Positions 17,797 to 26,407 of a stretch of 40,435 nucleotides of DNA are shown one piece after another. A program made the translations under genes and the position numbers. The stretch covers positions 1 through 40,435 of the forward strand of contig LBTB01000003.1 of the NCBI GenBank assembly GCA_000989305.1, written 5' to 3'. The notes under the pieces were generated by a model. That model saw only the letters and a list, made by a program, of their open reading frames with translations. It was not told where the DNA came from and did not search any database. This DNA is from Candidatus Shapirobacteria bacterium GW2011_GWF2_37_20. GTDB taxonomy: Bacteria; Patescibacteriota; Microgenomatia; UBA12405. The stretch's first letter is position 1. Each line of letters starts with the position of its first letter.

Positions 17797-19379
17797 TTTT
17801 TCTAATTATTTTTATTCTTTGTCTTTTTGTCCAGATAATCCCTGTTATCCGGAGCGGTCTTAACTATAATTACGGAATTGGTTTCTGGGGTCCAAATGGA
17901 CATGATGGCATTTGGCATCTTAGCTTAATCAATCACATAAGTAATCCAATTAAGATAGATATGCCAGTCTTTGCTGGCGAAGCGTTAAAAAATTATCATC
18001 CTTTTTTTGATATCTTAATAGCTTATCTCTCCAAAATTACTTTTATAGATTCTTCAATTTGGTTGTTTCAACTTTTTCCCATCATTAGCGCCTCACTGTT
18101 TTTATATTTTAGTTTTTTACTAGGCAGAAAAGTTTCAAACTCTTATTCAGGGGGCTTAATTTTGATGATTTTAAATGCCATAAACAATTCCTTTGGCTGG
18201 ATTGTTACGCTAATTCGTTCCGGATCCTTTAATGGAGAATCTCTCTTTTGGGCTATGCAATCGCCCAGTAATCAACTAAACCCCCCATTCGCGCTCTCTA
18301 TTTTATTACTTATAGTTTTAATCTATCTTTTAAAATCACCACAGCCCAAAAAAATAATTATTTTCCTTATTCTAATCTTATTACCAATTATCAAGGTCTA
18401 TTCTGCTGTTCCGGCTTTTATAATTTTTGCTTTTTATGTTTTAAAAAATAAAAAATATATTTCAACCTTTGTCCTTTCACTAATTTTTGCCACCCTTCTT
18501 TTCTTTCAATACAACTCCGCCTCAGGTTCTCTAATAAAATTTCAGCCCTTTTGGTTTACCAATAGCATGATCGAATCAGTCGATCGTTTTTATTGGCCGG
18601 AACTTGTCAGTTTTTTACACTCTTCAAATATTCTCAAATTTTTTATAGCTGAAATTATAGCGATCATCATCTTTATTGTTGGTAATTTTGCTTTTAGACT
18701 AATTGCCTTTAAAGAGATTTTTAGAGACAAAGCCATATTATTCTCTGTCTTTGTCTGCTTTCTTATTCCGACTCTTTTTATTCAAAATGGCACCAGCTGG
18801 AATACAATTCAGTTTTTATACTACGCTCTATTTTTAGCCAACATTCCTTTAAGTCTTTTTCTCAGTCAACACAAAAGGGTTGCTACCTTTATTATCATTA
18901 TTAGTCTCTTACCCCTGATTGGTTCTTTTCCAAATTGGTTGGGTAAAATTCCTCCCACCTCAATTTCTAATAATGAGTTATCAGCACTCAATTTCTTAAA
19001 AAACCAGGTATCAGGGACGGTTCTGACTTACCCCTATGACGCCTATCTTAGAAATGAATACAAACAAACTCCATTGCCAATTTATGCTTACGAGACAAGC
19101 TCCTACGTTGCGGCTTACAGTCGCCATTTAACCTTTATAGAGGATGAAATGAATTTGGAAAATTCCGGATTTGATTGGCGTCTTCGCCGTCAGAATTCTA
19201 CTGACTTTTTTGCTCAAAAAAATCAATATATTGACCGTGGTTTTTTAGTCAACAATCAGATTGACTATATCTATTTACCGAAAATATATGTCAGCAAAAA
19301 CCCTAAATTTATACCTGAAATGTATTTAGAAAATGTCTACGAAAACCCGGAAGTAATTATCTATAAAGTTAAAAGATAA
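17760..19379 (+). CDS. Polytopic membrane protein, probable GT-C-like glycosyltransferase
   Basis: Multiple TM helices; first loop GFWGPNGHDGIWHLSLINHI...PVFAGEALKNYHPFFDILIAYLSKI resembles the HDG/HDD class. Confidence 0.6.
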   Translation: MVLPATSKNQKIIFLIIFILCLFVQIIPVIRSGLNYNYGIGFWGPNGHDGIWHLSLINHISNPIKIDMPVFAGEALKNYHPFFDILIAYLSKITFIDSSIWLFQLFPIISASLFLYFSFLLGRKVSNSYSGGLILMILNAINNSFGWIVTLIRSGSFNGESLFWAMQSPSNQLNPPFALSILLLIVLIYLLKSPQPKKIIIFLILILLPIIKVYSAVPAFIIFAFYVLKNKKYISTFVLSLIFATLLFFQYNSASGSLIKFQPFWFTNSMIESVDRFYWPELVSFLHSSNILKFFIAEIIAIIIFIVGNFAFRLIAFKEIFRDKAILFSVFVCFLIPTLFIQNGTSWNTIQFLYYALFLANIPLSLFLSQHKRVATFIIIISLLPLIGSFPNWLGKIPPTSISNNELSALNFLKNQVSGTVLTYPYDAYLRNEYKQTPLPIYAYETSSYVAAYSRHLTFIEDEMNLENSGFDWRLRRQNSTDFFAQKNQYIDRGFLVNNQIDYIYLPKIYVSKNPKFIPEMYLENVYENPEVIIYKVKR

Positions 19380-19386
19380 ATATTAT

Positions 19387-20631
19387 CTATAATTTTTCCA
19401 ACTCGTAAAATACGATACCTGACCCCAAATTTTCTTGTCTAATTGTTTTAAATTTACCCAAAGACAACACTTCCCAAACTTTTTCACTTTCTGGTGGTCT
19501 ATTAACTGGTGCCACCAAAAATAGTATTTCCGCTTTTGGATATTCATCCACCTCCATCGGTAAACAACCTTTTGATACTAGTAAAAATCGCAAATCATAA
19601 GCCCTTGCATCTCCGCTAACCGTACTCGCAACATTAAAATTTTTTGGACAACCGTTTATTAGAATTTTATTCACCACCGTTTTTTTAATTGGATAAGTCC
19701 AACCAACCGGATGTATCAATGGCGAAGGGTTACCGATAAATTTTATTTGTAGCCAGCTTAATCCTAAAACTAAAATCAAACATACCAAAATTTTATATTT
19801 ATTAATCTTACTTAATAACCAGGCCAAACTAAATAAAGCAAAAACACCAAGTGAATGAATGAAATAATATATTTCAAATCTTTCACTACCTGAAAATCGG
19901 ATCACTATTTCAAAAAGTGTTTTTATGTTGTAAAAATTATGCCTAATTTCAAAAATAAACCACGGCAAATCACCCAAAACAAAAAAAAGAGGCACAATTA
20001 AAATTGCCAATTTCCATATTCTTTTAGTTTTTATTAAAACAATTAATAAAGGAATCCCAAAAAAAACAGCTGAATAGTGAAAACCAAAAGATAATCCCCA
20101 CAGAAAACCCAAAATTGCTAAATACAGTATTTTATTTTTTTGAATATATTTATCCAAAAAAAATATCATCAAGATGCTTAATGGTAATAAAAAGTGAGGA
20201 TTCCAAAAAAACCGACTATGCATTATAAAATATTTTGAAAAAGTTATAACGCTAAATACCATCAAGGCCTCCGCTGTTCCGTATTTGTTTCTAATCCAAT
20301 TTGTAAAATACAAAAAGAATCCTAATTCTAGAAATAGTAATATTAAGTCAATTAATATTGGATCCCATTTTGTTAATAATCCTAAACCCGCTAACACATA
20401 ATAGTATTGTGGTCCAATAAAAAAACCTCTGTCTAAAAAAGTTTTAGAAGTTACCATGGGCCCAATCAAACGTATTTTTTGACTATCCACCATTTGGTAA
20501 CTTTCTAATAAATGTAATCCTTGATCTAAATAATAATTAGCTTTTTCTTCGAAATTATAAAGTCTCAAAAACAAATATATTCCGGTTAAAATTATCAGTA
20601 AAATAACAAATATTGCCCTTTTGTTTTTCAT
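19387..20631 (-). CDS. Polytopic GT-C/PMT-like glycosyltransferase, 'DQ' class
   Basis: YYLDQGLHLLESYQMVDSQKIRLIGPMVTSKTFLDRGFFIGPQYYYVLAGLGLL; multiple TM helices. Confidence 0.75.
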   Translation of the reverse strand: MKNKRAIFVILLIILTGIYLFLRLYNFEEKANYYLDQGLHLLESYQMVDSQKIRLIGPMVTSKTFLDRGFFIGPQYYYVLAGLGLLTKWDPILIDLILLFLELGFFLYFTNWIRNKYGTAEALMVFSVITFSKYFIMHSRFFWNPHFLLPLSILMIFFLDKYIQKNKILYLAILGFLWGLSFGFHYSAVFFGIPLLIVLIKTKRIWKLAILIVPLFFVLGDLPWFIFEIRHNFYNIKTLFEIVIRFSGSERFEIYYFIHSLGVFALFSLAWLLSKINKYKILVCLILVLGLSWLQIKFIGNPSPLIHPVGWTYPIKKTVVNKILINGCPKNFNVASTVSGDARAYDLRFLLVSKGCLPMEVDEYPKAEILFLVAPVNRPPESEKVWEVLSLGKFKTIRQENLGSGIVFYELEKL

Positions 20632-20644
20632 CAGTTATTAAGTT

Positions 20645-20657
20645 TATAATACTACGT
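20645..20657 (+). promoter_or_regulatory. Consensus -10 box TATAAT 7 nt upstream of ATG (putative leaderless start)
   Basis: TATAAT 20645-20650, actacgt, ATG 20658. A weak TTGTTT -35-like hexamer lies 18 bp upstream. Confidence 0.55.
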
Positions 20658-22403
20658 ATGAATGCCCTTGGTAGAAGTTGGCTTTTTATATTATTTTCAA
20701 TCTTAATATGTATATTCTTTGAAGTTAAGGTAGTTCATGCCAATGAAAAATATGCCACTATCGTTAATCCGATTAGAAGTAGGGAATTATGGAAAGATAA
20801 TACCCTTAATCCGCTTGACAGTCAGTATGGTGTCATCAATAAGCTAGCCTTAAAAGCTACCTGGCTGGTTCAGGATGATGTTTTAGACGACCAGGAACTA
20901 CTTAGTAAAATTAAAGAATTTAACCCAAATCAGGAACTTGGTTTATTCTTGGAGGTAAGCCCGAATTTGGCAAAAAAAGCTCGGATTTATTACCCCACTG
21001 AAACATATTGGTCCAGTCCAAAAGCGGTATTTTTATCGGCTTATGAAATCAGCGAAAGAAAAAAGATTATTGATAAAATTGTCAATAATTTTCAATCAAC
21101 CTTTGGGTATCTACCCAAATCAGCCGGAGCCTGGTGGATTGACAGCTGGTCCCAACAATATTTAGAAAAAAAATATTACATCAACACATTCCTTATTGTG
21201 GCTGATCAAAAAACTACCGACAAATATGGAGTTTGGGGTCAGTGGTGGGGATATTCCTATCATCCGTCGCCTGATAACATTTTGGTACCTGGAGATTCCA
21301 AGACAGTAGTTGTCCAATGGGCTCAAAGAGATTTAGAAAAGGCATATCAGGGCAGTGGTCCTAAATTTTCTAATTTTTCACTTCAGGCCAATGATTACAT
21401 TAGTCAGGGTCTTAATTTTAATTATTTCAAAGGGTTGGCTAATCAATACCTGTCAGTAGAAAAATTGGGTCAAATTACTATTGGGCTGGAAACGGGAATG
21501 GAAAGTGTTGATTACGAAAAAGAATATGAAAAACAACTAAACTGGATTGTCGATACTCAGGTTGAAAGTTTAAAACTCAGCGAATTTGGAGATAAATACC
21601 GAGAAATATATGAAAACCAAAACCCTCAAAATATAGTATTGGGTAATTGGATTTTTACTCCTCAGTATCGGGAAAATCTAAGCCTACAGGAAAAAACTAC
21701 CTACAGGCAAAATATTAGTTTTAGTGATAAGTTTGTTGCCGATAAAAGTGATTTTTTAGACAGATCCTTATTGTCCATAAACGAGAGAATAGAAACAAAA
21801 TATATACCAATATTTTTATTACTTATTCCAATTTTATGTTGGTGGAGTAGAAGTATTATCCCTATTCTGTGGATTGTTTTACTTTATCTACCTGTCTTTA
21901 GGTCCTTTTATAGTTCCGGATGGAAAGTTTTCTTTGGCCCAACTTTTGATAACCTAATTTTAGGTCAATTACTTGTATTGCTTGTTGGAGGATTGTTAGT
22001 CGTCAAAATTAGTAAAAAACTTAAAATCAGTAATGGTGCTTTTATGTCAGTTTGGATAATCAATTTGTTGGTATATTTAGCCAGATATTCTGTAATTGAA
22101 AGCAAGTACCACATTGGTTTTTTAGTAGATAGTTTTAGATTTATTGGTTTAGTTTATGACGGTGGAATAAAATTAATAAATCAGGATCTGCAAGGATTTG
22201 TTGCTGCTACTATGCTGAAATTTGATCCAGCCTGGATTTGGAATAAGTGGTGGATTTGGGCGATAATTTACCCGGTCGTAGAAATAGGGTTGGTCTTATT
22301 AATTAGTAAACTCGTCCCCAAAAAACTTATATATCTTATGTCAGTATTATCAATATTTTTTATAATATATATGTTTAATCAAAATCCGTTAATCTTAAAA
22401 TAA
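20658..22403 (+). CDS. Membrane protein with extracytoplasmic NodB/polysaccharide-deacetylase-like barrel domain and C-terminal TM helices
   Basis: N-terminal TM/signal (LFILFSILICIFFEVKVVHA), globular about 340 aa domain (YATIVNPIRSRELW...ALKATWLVQDDVL...ELGLFLEVSPNLAKKA...FGYLPKSAGAWWIDSWS...ITIGLETGMES), then about 6 TM. The listed ORF starts at 20613; ATG 20658 fits the promoter better. The fold call is from general pattern only. Confidence 0.6.
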   Translation: MNALGRSWLFILFSILICIFFEVKVVHANEKYATIVNPIRSRELWKDNTLNPLDSQYGVINKLALKATWLVQDDVLDDQELLSKIKEFNPNQELGLFLEVSPNLAKKARIYYPTETYWSSPKAVFLSAYEISERKKIIDKIVNNFQSTFGYLPKSAGAWWIDSWSQQYLEKKYYINTFLIVADQKTTDKYGVWGQWWGYSYHPSPDNILVPGDSKTVVVQWAQRDLEKAYQGSGPKFSNFSLQANDYISQGLNFNYFKGLANQYLSVEKLGQITIGLETGMESVDYEKEYEKQLNWIVDTQVESLKLSEFGDKYREIYENQNPQNIVLGNWIFTPQYRENLSLQEKTTYRQNISFSDKFVADKSDFLDRSLLSINERIETKYIPIFLLLIPILCWWSRSIIPILWIVLLYLPVFRSFYSSGWKVFFGPTFDNLILGQLLVLLVGGLLVVKISKKLKISNGAFMSVWIINLLVYLARYSVIESKYHIGFLVDSFRFIGLVYDGGIKLINQDLQGFVAATMLKFDPAWIWNKWWIWAIIYPVVEIGLVLLISKLVPKKLIYLMSVLSIFFIIYMFNQNPLILK

Positions 22404-22404
22404 T

Positions 22405-23739
22405 ATGAAGTTTTTTAAAAATAATTTTTTCTACTTCATTATTATTGGTATTGTACTTTTTCTTCTACCTTCTGGTAAATTTGACTCAATAGATGGTCTG
22501 ATGTATTTAAATACCGCCAAAAGTATTGTTTATCAGGGTAAATTTTCGATTGATAATAAATTACCGGGACTGGTAAAGGGAACAGACGGAAAACTATATT
22601 CGGTAGGCGGTTTAGGCTGGACGACGGTACTAGTTATTCCAGTTTGGTTAAATAAAACATTTAACGGAAACCCGGAAAATATTGAATTTCTAGCTAGTTT
22701 CACCAACTCAATATTGGCTTTTTGTTTGCTGGTAGTCTGTATAAATTTATATACCCTTGTTTCTAAAGATAAAAAGGCAAGTCTGGTAATAGCCACAATA
22801 ATATTGTTTTCGACCAATTTATTGCCATTAGCCAAACATTCATTTGCCCACATGTTGTCTATTTTAGCGGCAACAACGGCTATATATTTTGGACTCAAAT
22901 ATTCGAAAACTAAAAACTCCAAATACTTAACATTATCTGGTTTTTTCTATGGTCTATTGATTATTAGTTATAACTATAGTTTTGTTCTAATTAGTTTTTC
23001 TGTCTTTTTGTTGTTATTAATTAAAAAGTTTCTAAATATAAAAATAGTTATTAATTGGTTATATTCCGTAATTCCATTTCTGGTTTTATTATTTGTTTAC
23101 AATTACACCAGATTCGGGAATATTTTTGAGAGCGGTTATGGTTCGATCAATATGAATGGTGGAGATTTTCAAATTAAATCAAGTATGTTTGAGGGACTTT
23201 GGGGTTTATTACTAAGCTCTGGTAAAAGTATTTGGGTCTATAGTCCGATACTTATCTATTGTTTATATTTTGCTGTTAAAAATTTAAAAAAGTATTGGAT
23301 TGACTTACTATTTTTAATAGTTCTGGTAGTTAATGTTATCTTTTATAGTAGATTGGCTTTTTGGAGCGGTGAACTAAGTTATGGTCCAAGATATCTTGCT
23401 ACCATTATCCCCTTTGGTGGTTTAGTTTTGGCTAAACATTGGAAAGAAATTAATAAAAAAATTCTTATCGGCCTTGTTGTAATTGGCTTATGGGTTCAAT
23501 TTGTTGGTATATCAATTCCTTATACAAAACAATACAGCTGGTATGACATGGAATTTATGTGTGTCGGTTCAGAGGGTTTAACAAGAAAAGGGGAGCTTGA
23601 CTATTGGAGTGTTGGTGAATTTATTCCCAGGTACTCACCGCCATATAGACTAAAAAGAAAATTAATTGAAGTATGGGGTAATGTTTTTATTAATAAAAAC
23701 GGTGAATTACCAGATTTTTGGTGGGCTAGTAAACGATAA
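22405..23739 (+). CDS. Polytopic membrane protein, probable GT-C/PMT-like glycosyltransferase
   Basis: Multiple TM; SIDGLMYLNTAKSIVYQGKFSIDNKLPGLVKGTDGKLYSVGGLGWTTVLVIPVWL first loop; WSGELSYGPRYLATIIPFGGLVLA near the C-terminal TM cluster. Confidence 0.62.
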   Translation: MKFFKNNFFYFIIIGIVLFLLPSGKFDSIDGLMYLNTAKSIVYQGKFSIDNKLPGLVKGTDGKLYSVGGLGWTTVLVIPVWLNKTFNGNPENIEFLASFTNSILAFCLLVVCINLYTLVSKDKKASLVIATIILFSTNLLPLAKHSFAHMLSILAATTAIYFGLKYSKTKNSKYLTLSGFFYGLLIISYNYSFVLISFSVFLLLLIKKFLNIKIVINWLYSVIPFLVLLFVYNYTRFGNIFESGYGSINMNGGDFQIKSSMFEGLWGLLLSSGKSIWVYSPILIYCLYFAVKNLKKYWIDLLFLIVLVVNVIFYSRLAFWSGELSYGPRYLATIIPFGGLVLAKHWKEINKKILIGLVVIGLWVQFVGISIPYTKQYSWYDMEFMCVGSEGLTRKGELDYWSVGEFIPRYSPPYRLKRKLIEVWGNVFINKNGELPDFWWASKR

Positions 23740-23759
23740 TTTTTAATTCATAAAGATGG

Positions 23760-23772
23760 TAAACTAAAACAT
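23760..23772 (+). promoter_or_regulatory. -10-like TAAACT 7 nt upstream of ATG (putative leaderless start)
   Basis: TAAACT 23760-23765, aaaacat, ATG 23773. Confidence 0.35.
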
Positions 23773-24708
23773 ATGGCCAAAAGACCCCTTATCTCTGCCG
23801 TTATCAATGTTCGAAATGAAGCCGAAAATCTCAGTAAATGCCTTCGATCAATTCGTGATTTTGCTGATGAAATTATTGTTGTTGACATGCATTCTACCGA
23901 CAAAAGTGTCGAAGTAGCAAAAAAATATGGAGCGAAAGTTTATTCCTATCGTCCCATGAAATATGTTGAACCAGCCAGAAACTTTGCACTTTCGAAGGCT
24001 ACCGGCCGCTGGATAATTCTTCTTGATCCGGATGAATTTTTAGGCAAATCCCTGAAAAATGAATTCAAAAAAATTAGTCTTAGAGCAGACGTTGACTATG
24101 TTCACGTTCCCAGAAAGAACATAATTCTGGGTAAATGGTTTCGCCATAGCAATTGGTGGCCGGATTACGTAACTCGCTTTTTCCGACGTGGTCACGTTGA
24201 TTGGAAAAAAGAAATTCACAGTCAACCAACCGCCAAGGGCCATGGTATAAATTTACTCGACTCCGAGAAACTGGCCATTAGACACAATAATTACACCTCA
24301 CTTTCTCAATTCGTTCATCGCGCCCTACGTTACAGCAGTGTTCAAGCCGAGGAATTACATAAGAACAAATACACCCTTAAGACCAGTGATTTTGTCTTAA
24401 AGCCCATTCAGGAGTTTAATTCTCGATTTTTCGCCGCCCAAGGATACAAGGACGGCTTTCATGGACTTGTATTTTCCATTCTCCAGGCCTTCGCCATTGC
24501 TCTAATCTATATTCGTCTTTGGGAAATCGAAGGTGCTTCAGAAAAGGTTCTGTCCAAAGATTCATTTATTTCGGCCAGTCAAGAAGCTACATATGAATAC
24601 TCCCATTGGTTTACAAAATATTTTAAAGAAGAATATAGCGCCAACCTTTTCAAAAATATATTAATAAAAATCAGACTAATTTTTGATCGCCTAACCAAAA
24701 ATTTTTAA
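23773..24708 (+). CDS. GT2 glycosyltransferase, WaaE/KdtX-like
   Basis: ISAVINVRNEAENLSKCLRSIRDFADEIIVVDMHSTDKSVEVAKKYGAKVYSY...ARNFALSKATGRWIILLDPDEFL. Confidence 0.88.
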   Translation: MAKRPLISAVINVRNEAENLSKCLRSIRDFADEIIVVDMHSTDKSVEVAKKYGAKVYSYRPMKYVEPARNFALSKATGRWIILLDPDEFLGKSLKNEFKKISLRADVDYVHVPRKNIILGKWFRHSNWWPDYVTRFFRRGHVDWKKEIHSQPTAKGHGINLLDSEKLAIRHNNYTSLSQFVHRALRYSSVQAEELHKNKYTLKTSDFVLKPIQEFNSRFFAAQGYKDGFHGLVFSILQAFAIALIYIRLWEIEGASEKVLSKDSFISASQEATYEYSHWFTKYFKEEYSANLFKNILIKIRLIFDRLTKNF

Positions 24709-25628
24709 TGGACAAGAAAATTGCTCTTATCATTCTCAATTGGAATCAGCCACAGTTAACTTTCGACACCCTTGACTCAATTTTTAAGTGTCAATCAAAA
24801 GGTTTTTCTTATCATGTTTTCTTGGTTGATAACGGTTCTACCGACGATTCCTTAAATTTATTTAAAGCCAAATACAAAAAAAATTTAAATGTAACTATTT
24901 TAGAAACAGGCGACAACTTAGGTTACGCTGGCGGTAACAATTTTGGCTTAAAGGCGGCTTTAAAAGAAAAATTTGATTACTATCTTGTTGCCAATAATGA
25001 CATTTTAGTTGCTCCTGATTTTTTACAAAAACTTGTTGATGCCAGCCTGAAACACCCCAAGGCCATCTTAACCCCAAAAATATATTTTGCTCCCGGCTTT
25101 GAATTTCATCAGGATCGATATACAAAAAATGAAATAGGTAAAGTAATCTGGGCCGTTGGCAGTCAACTTGACTGGAATAATATTTATGGCTCAAATATTG
25201 GTATCGACGAAGTTGATCACGGCCAATACGATAAAATTCAACCCAAAATAGATTTTATTAGCGGCTGTTGTTTTTTAATTTCACATGAGATTTTAGAAAA
25301 AATTGGAATATTTGATGAGAAATTCTATTTATATATGGAAGATAGCGATTTGTCCCAACGGGCTGTAATCGCCGGATACGAACTTCGTCTGGTTCCAGAG
25401 TCAGTTATTTGGCATTGTAATTCTGGTTCATCAAAGCCCGGTTCCTCCCTTCAGGATTATTTTATTACCAGAAACCGACTCCTCTTTGGTTTTCGTTATG
25501 CTAACCCCAGAACTAAATTTGCTCTCTTTAGAGAATCCATCAAATTTCTTTTTACCGGCTCATCTTGGAGAAAAAGGGGAGTTATCGATTTTTATTTTGG
25601 CCGTTTTGGCAAAGGAAGCTGGAAATGA
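24708..25628 (+). CDS. GT2 glycosyltransferase, rhamnosyltransferase-like
   Basis: ALIILNWNQPQLTFDTLDSI, FLVDNGSTDDSL, NLGYAGGNNFGLK, YYLVANNDILV, ISGCCFLISHEILEKIGIFDEKFYLYMEDSDLSQRA. Confidence 0.9.
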   Translation: MDKKIALIILNWNQPQLTFDTLDSIFKCQSKGFSYHVFLVDNGSTDDSLNLFKAKYKKNLNVTILETGDNLGYAGGNNFGLKAALKEKFDYYLVANNDILVAPDFLQKLVDASLKHPKAILTPKIYFAPGFEFHQDRYTKNEIGKVIWAVGSQLDWNNIYGSNIGIDEVDHGQYDKIQPKIDFISGCCFLISHEILEKIGIFDEKFYLYMEDSDLSQRAVIAGYELRLVPESVIWHCNSGSSKPGSSLQDYFITRNRLLFGFRYANPRTKFALFRESIKFLFTGSSWRKRGVIDFYFGRFGKGSWK

Positions 25629-26407
25629 AACTAAGTATTATCATTTTGGCTGGTAATGAAGCTGAGGTAATTAAAGACTGTCTGAACTCGGCCTCATTTG
25701 CCGATGAGATTATTCTTGTTTTAGCCAATTCAAATGACGATACTAAAAAAATTGCCAATTCGTTAAAATTACCCCTCAAAATTATTGAGACAAAAGACGA
25801 ATATAATCGTAATTTTAGTAAATGGCGAAATTTAGGATATAAAGCAGCCACTGGAGAATGGATATTTTATCTTGACGCTGACGAAAGAATCAGCGATTCT
25901 CTTCGTGCCGAAATTACCAAAACAATCATTAAGCCCTTAACGAATACTTACTATGTTATTCCTCGGGCCAATCATTATTTGAGTAAAAGAGTTCGTTTTG
26001 GCGGTTCCTATCCCGACTACGTTAAAAGACTTTATTTTCGTAAAAACTTTTCTGGTTACCGTGGTTATTTACATGAAGAGCCAGTTGTCACCGGTAGCTT
26101 TGGCTATTTAAAAAACGACCTACTCCATTTCACTCACCGTAATTTGACCTCAATGATTCAAAAAACTTTAGTTTGGACTGACATGGAGGCTCAGGCTTTA
26201 TTTGATGCCCAGCATCCTCCTGTTGTTTGGTGGCGCTTCCCCCGGATGATGTTTACCAAAATCTGGCAACGTTTAATCAAAGAGCAGATGTGGCGTGACG
26301 GGACCGTCGGCTGGATTTCAGTCATTTTTGAGGCTTTCGACACCTTCATTATTTATGCTAGACTGTGGGAGAAACAAGTTTATGAGTCTAAAAGCCGCCA
26401 TCTATGA
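25625..26407 (+). CDS. GT2 glycosyltransferase, WaaE/KdtX-like
   Basis: MKLSIIILAGNEAEVIKDCLNSASFADEIILVLANSNDDTKKIA...RNLGYKAATGEWIFYLDADERISDSLRAEI. The listed ORF starts at 25565, but the internal ATG 25625 begins the GT2 domain. Confidence 0.88.
   Translation: MKLSIIILAGNEAEVIKDCLNSASFADEIILVLANSNDDTKKIANSLKLPLKIIETKDEYNRNFSKWRNLGYKAATGEWIFYLDADERISDSLRAEITKTIIKPLTNTYYVIPRANHYLSKRVRFGGSYPDYVKRLYFRKNFSGYRGYLHEEPVVTGSFGYLKNDLLHFTHRNLTSMIQKTLVWTDMEAQALFDAQHPPVVWWRFPRMMFTKIWQRLIKEQMWRDGTVGWISVIFEAFDTFIIYARLWEKQVYESKSRHL

Noticed and set aside
22533-22922. 129-aa minus-strand ORF antisense to the 22405 membrane gene
   Set aside because: Long for a shadow ORF, but the opposite strand has convincing TM and reading-frame evidence. 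The antisense translation shows no motif or signal.
20658-23739. Apparent codon-usage shift (more AT-ending codons) suggesting horizontal acquisition
   Set aside because: The impression is by eye only. I could not compute GC3 or codon-adaptation values, so I do not claim it; a sliding GC3 plot would settle it.
24895-25194. Listed minus-strand ORF 24895-25194 (and similar 25582-25851, 27224-27457, 29299-29577)
   Set aside because: Antisense to strongly motif-supported GT2/GT4/GT-C genes; typical shadow ORFs.
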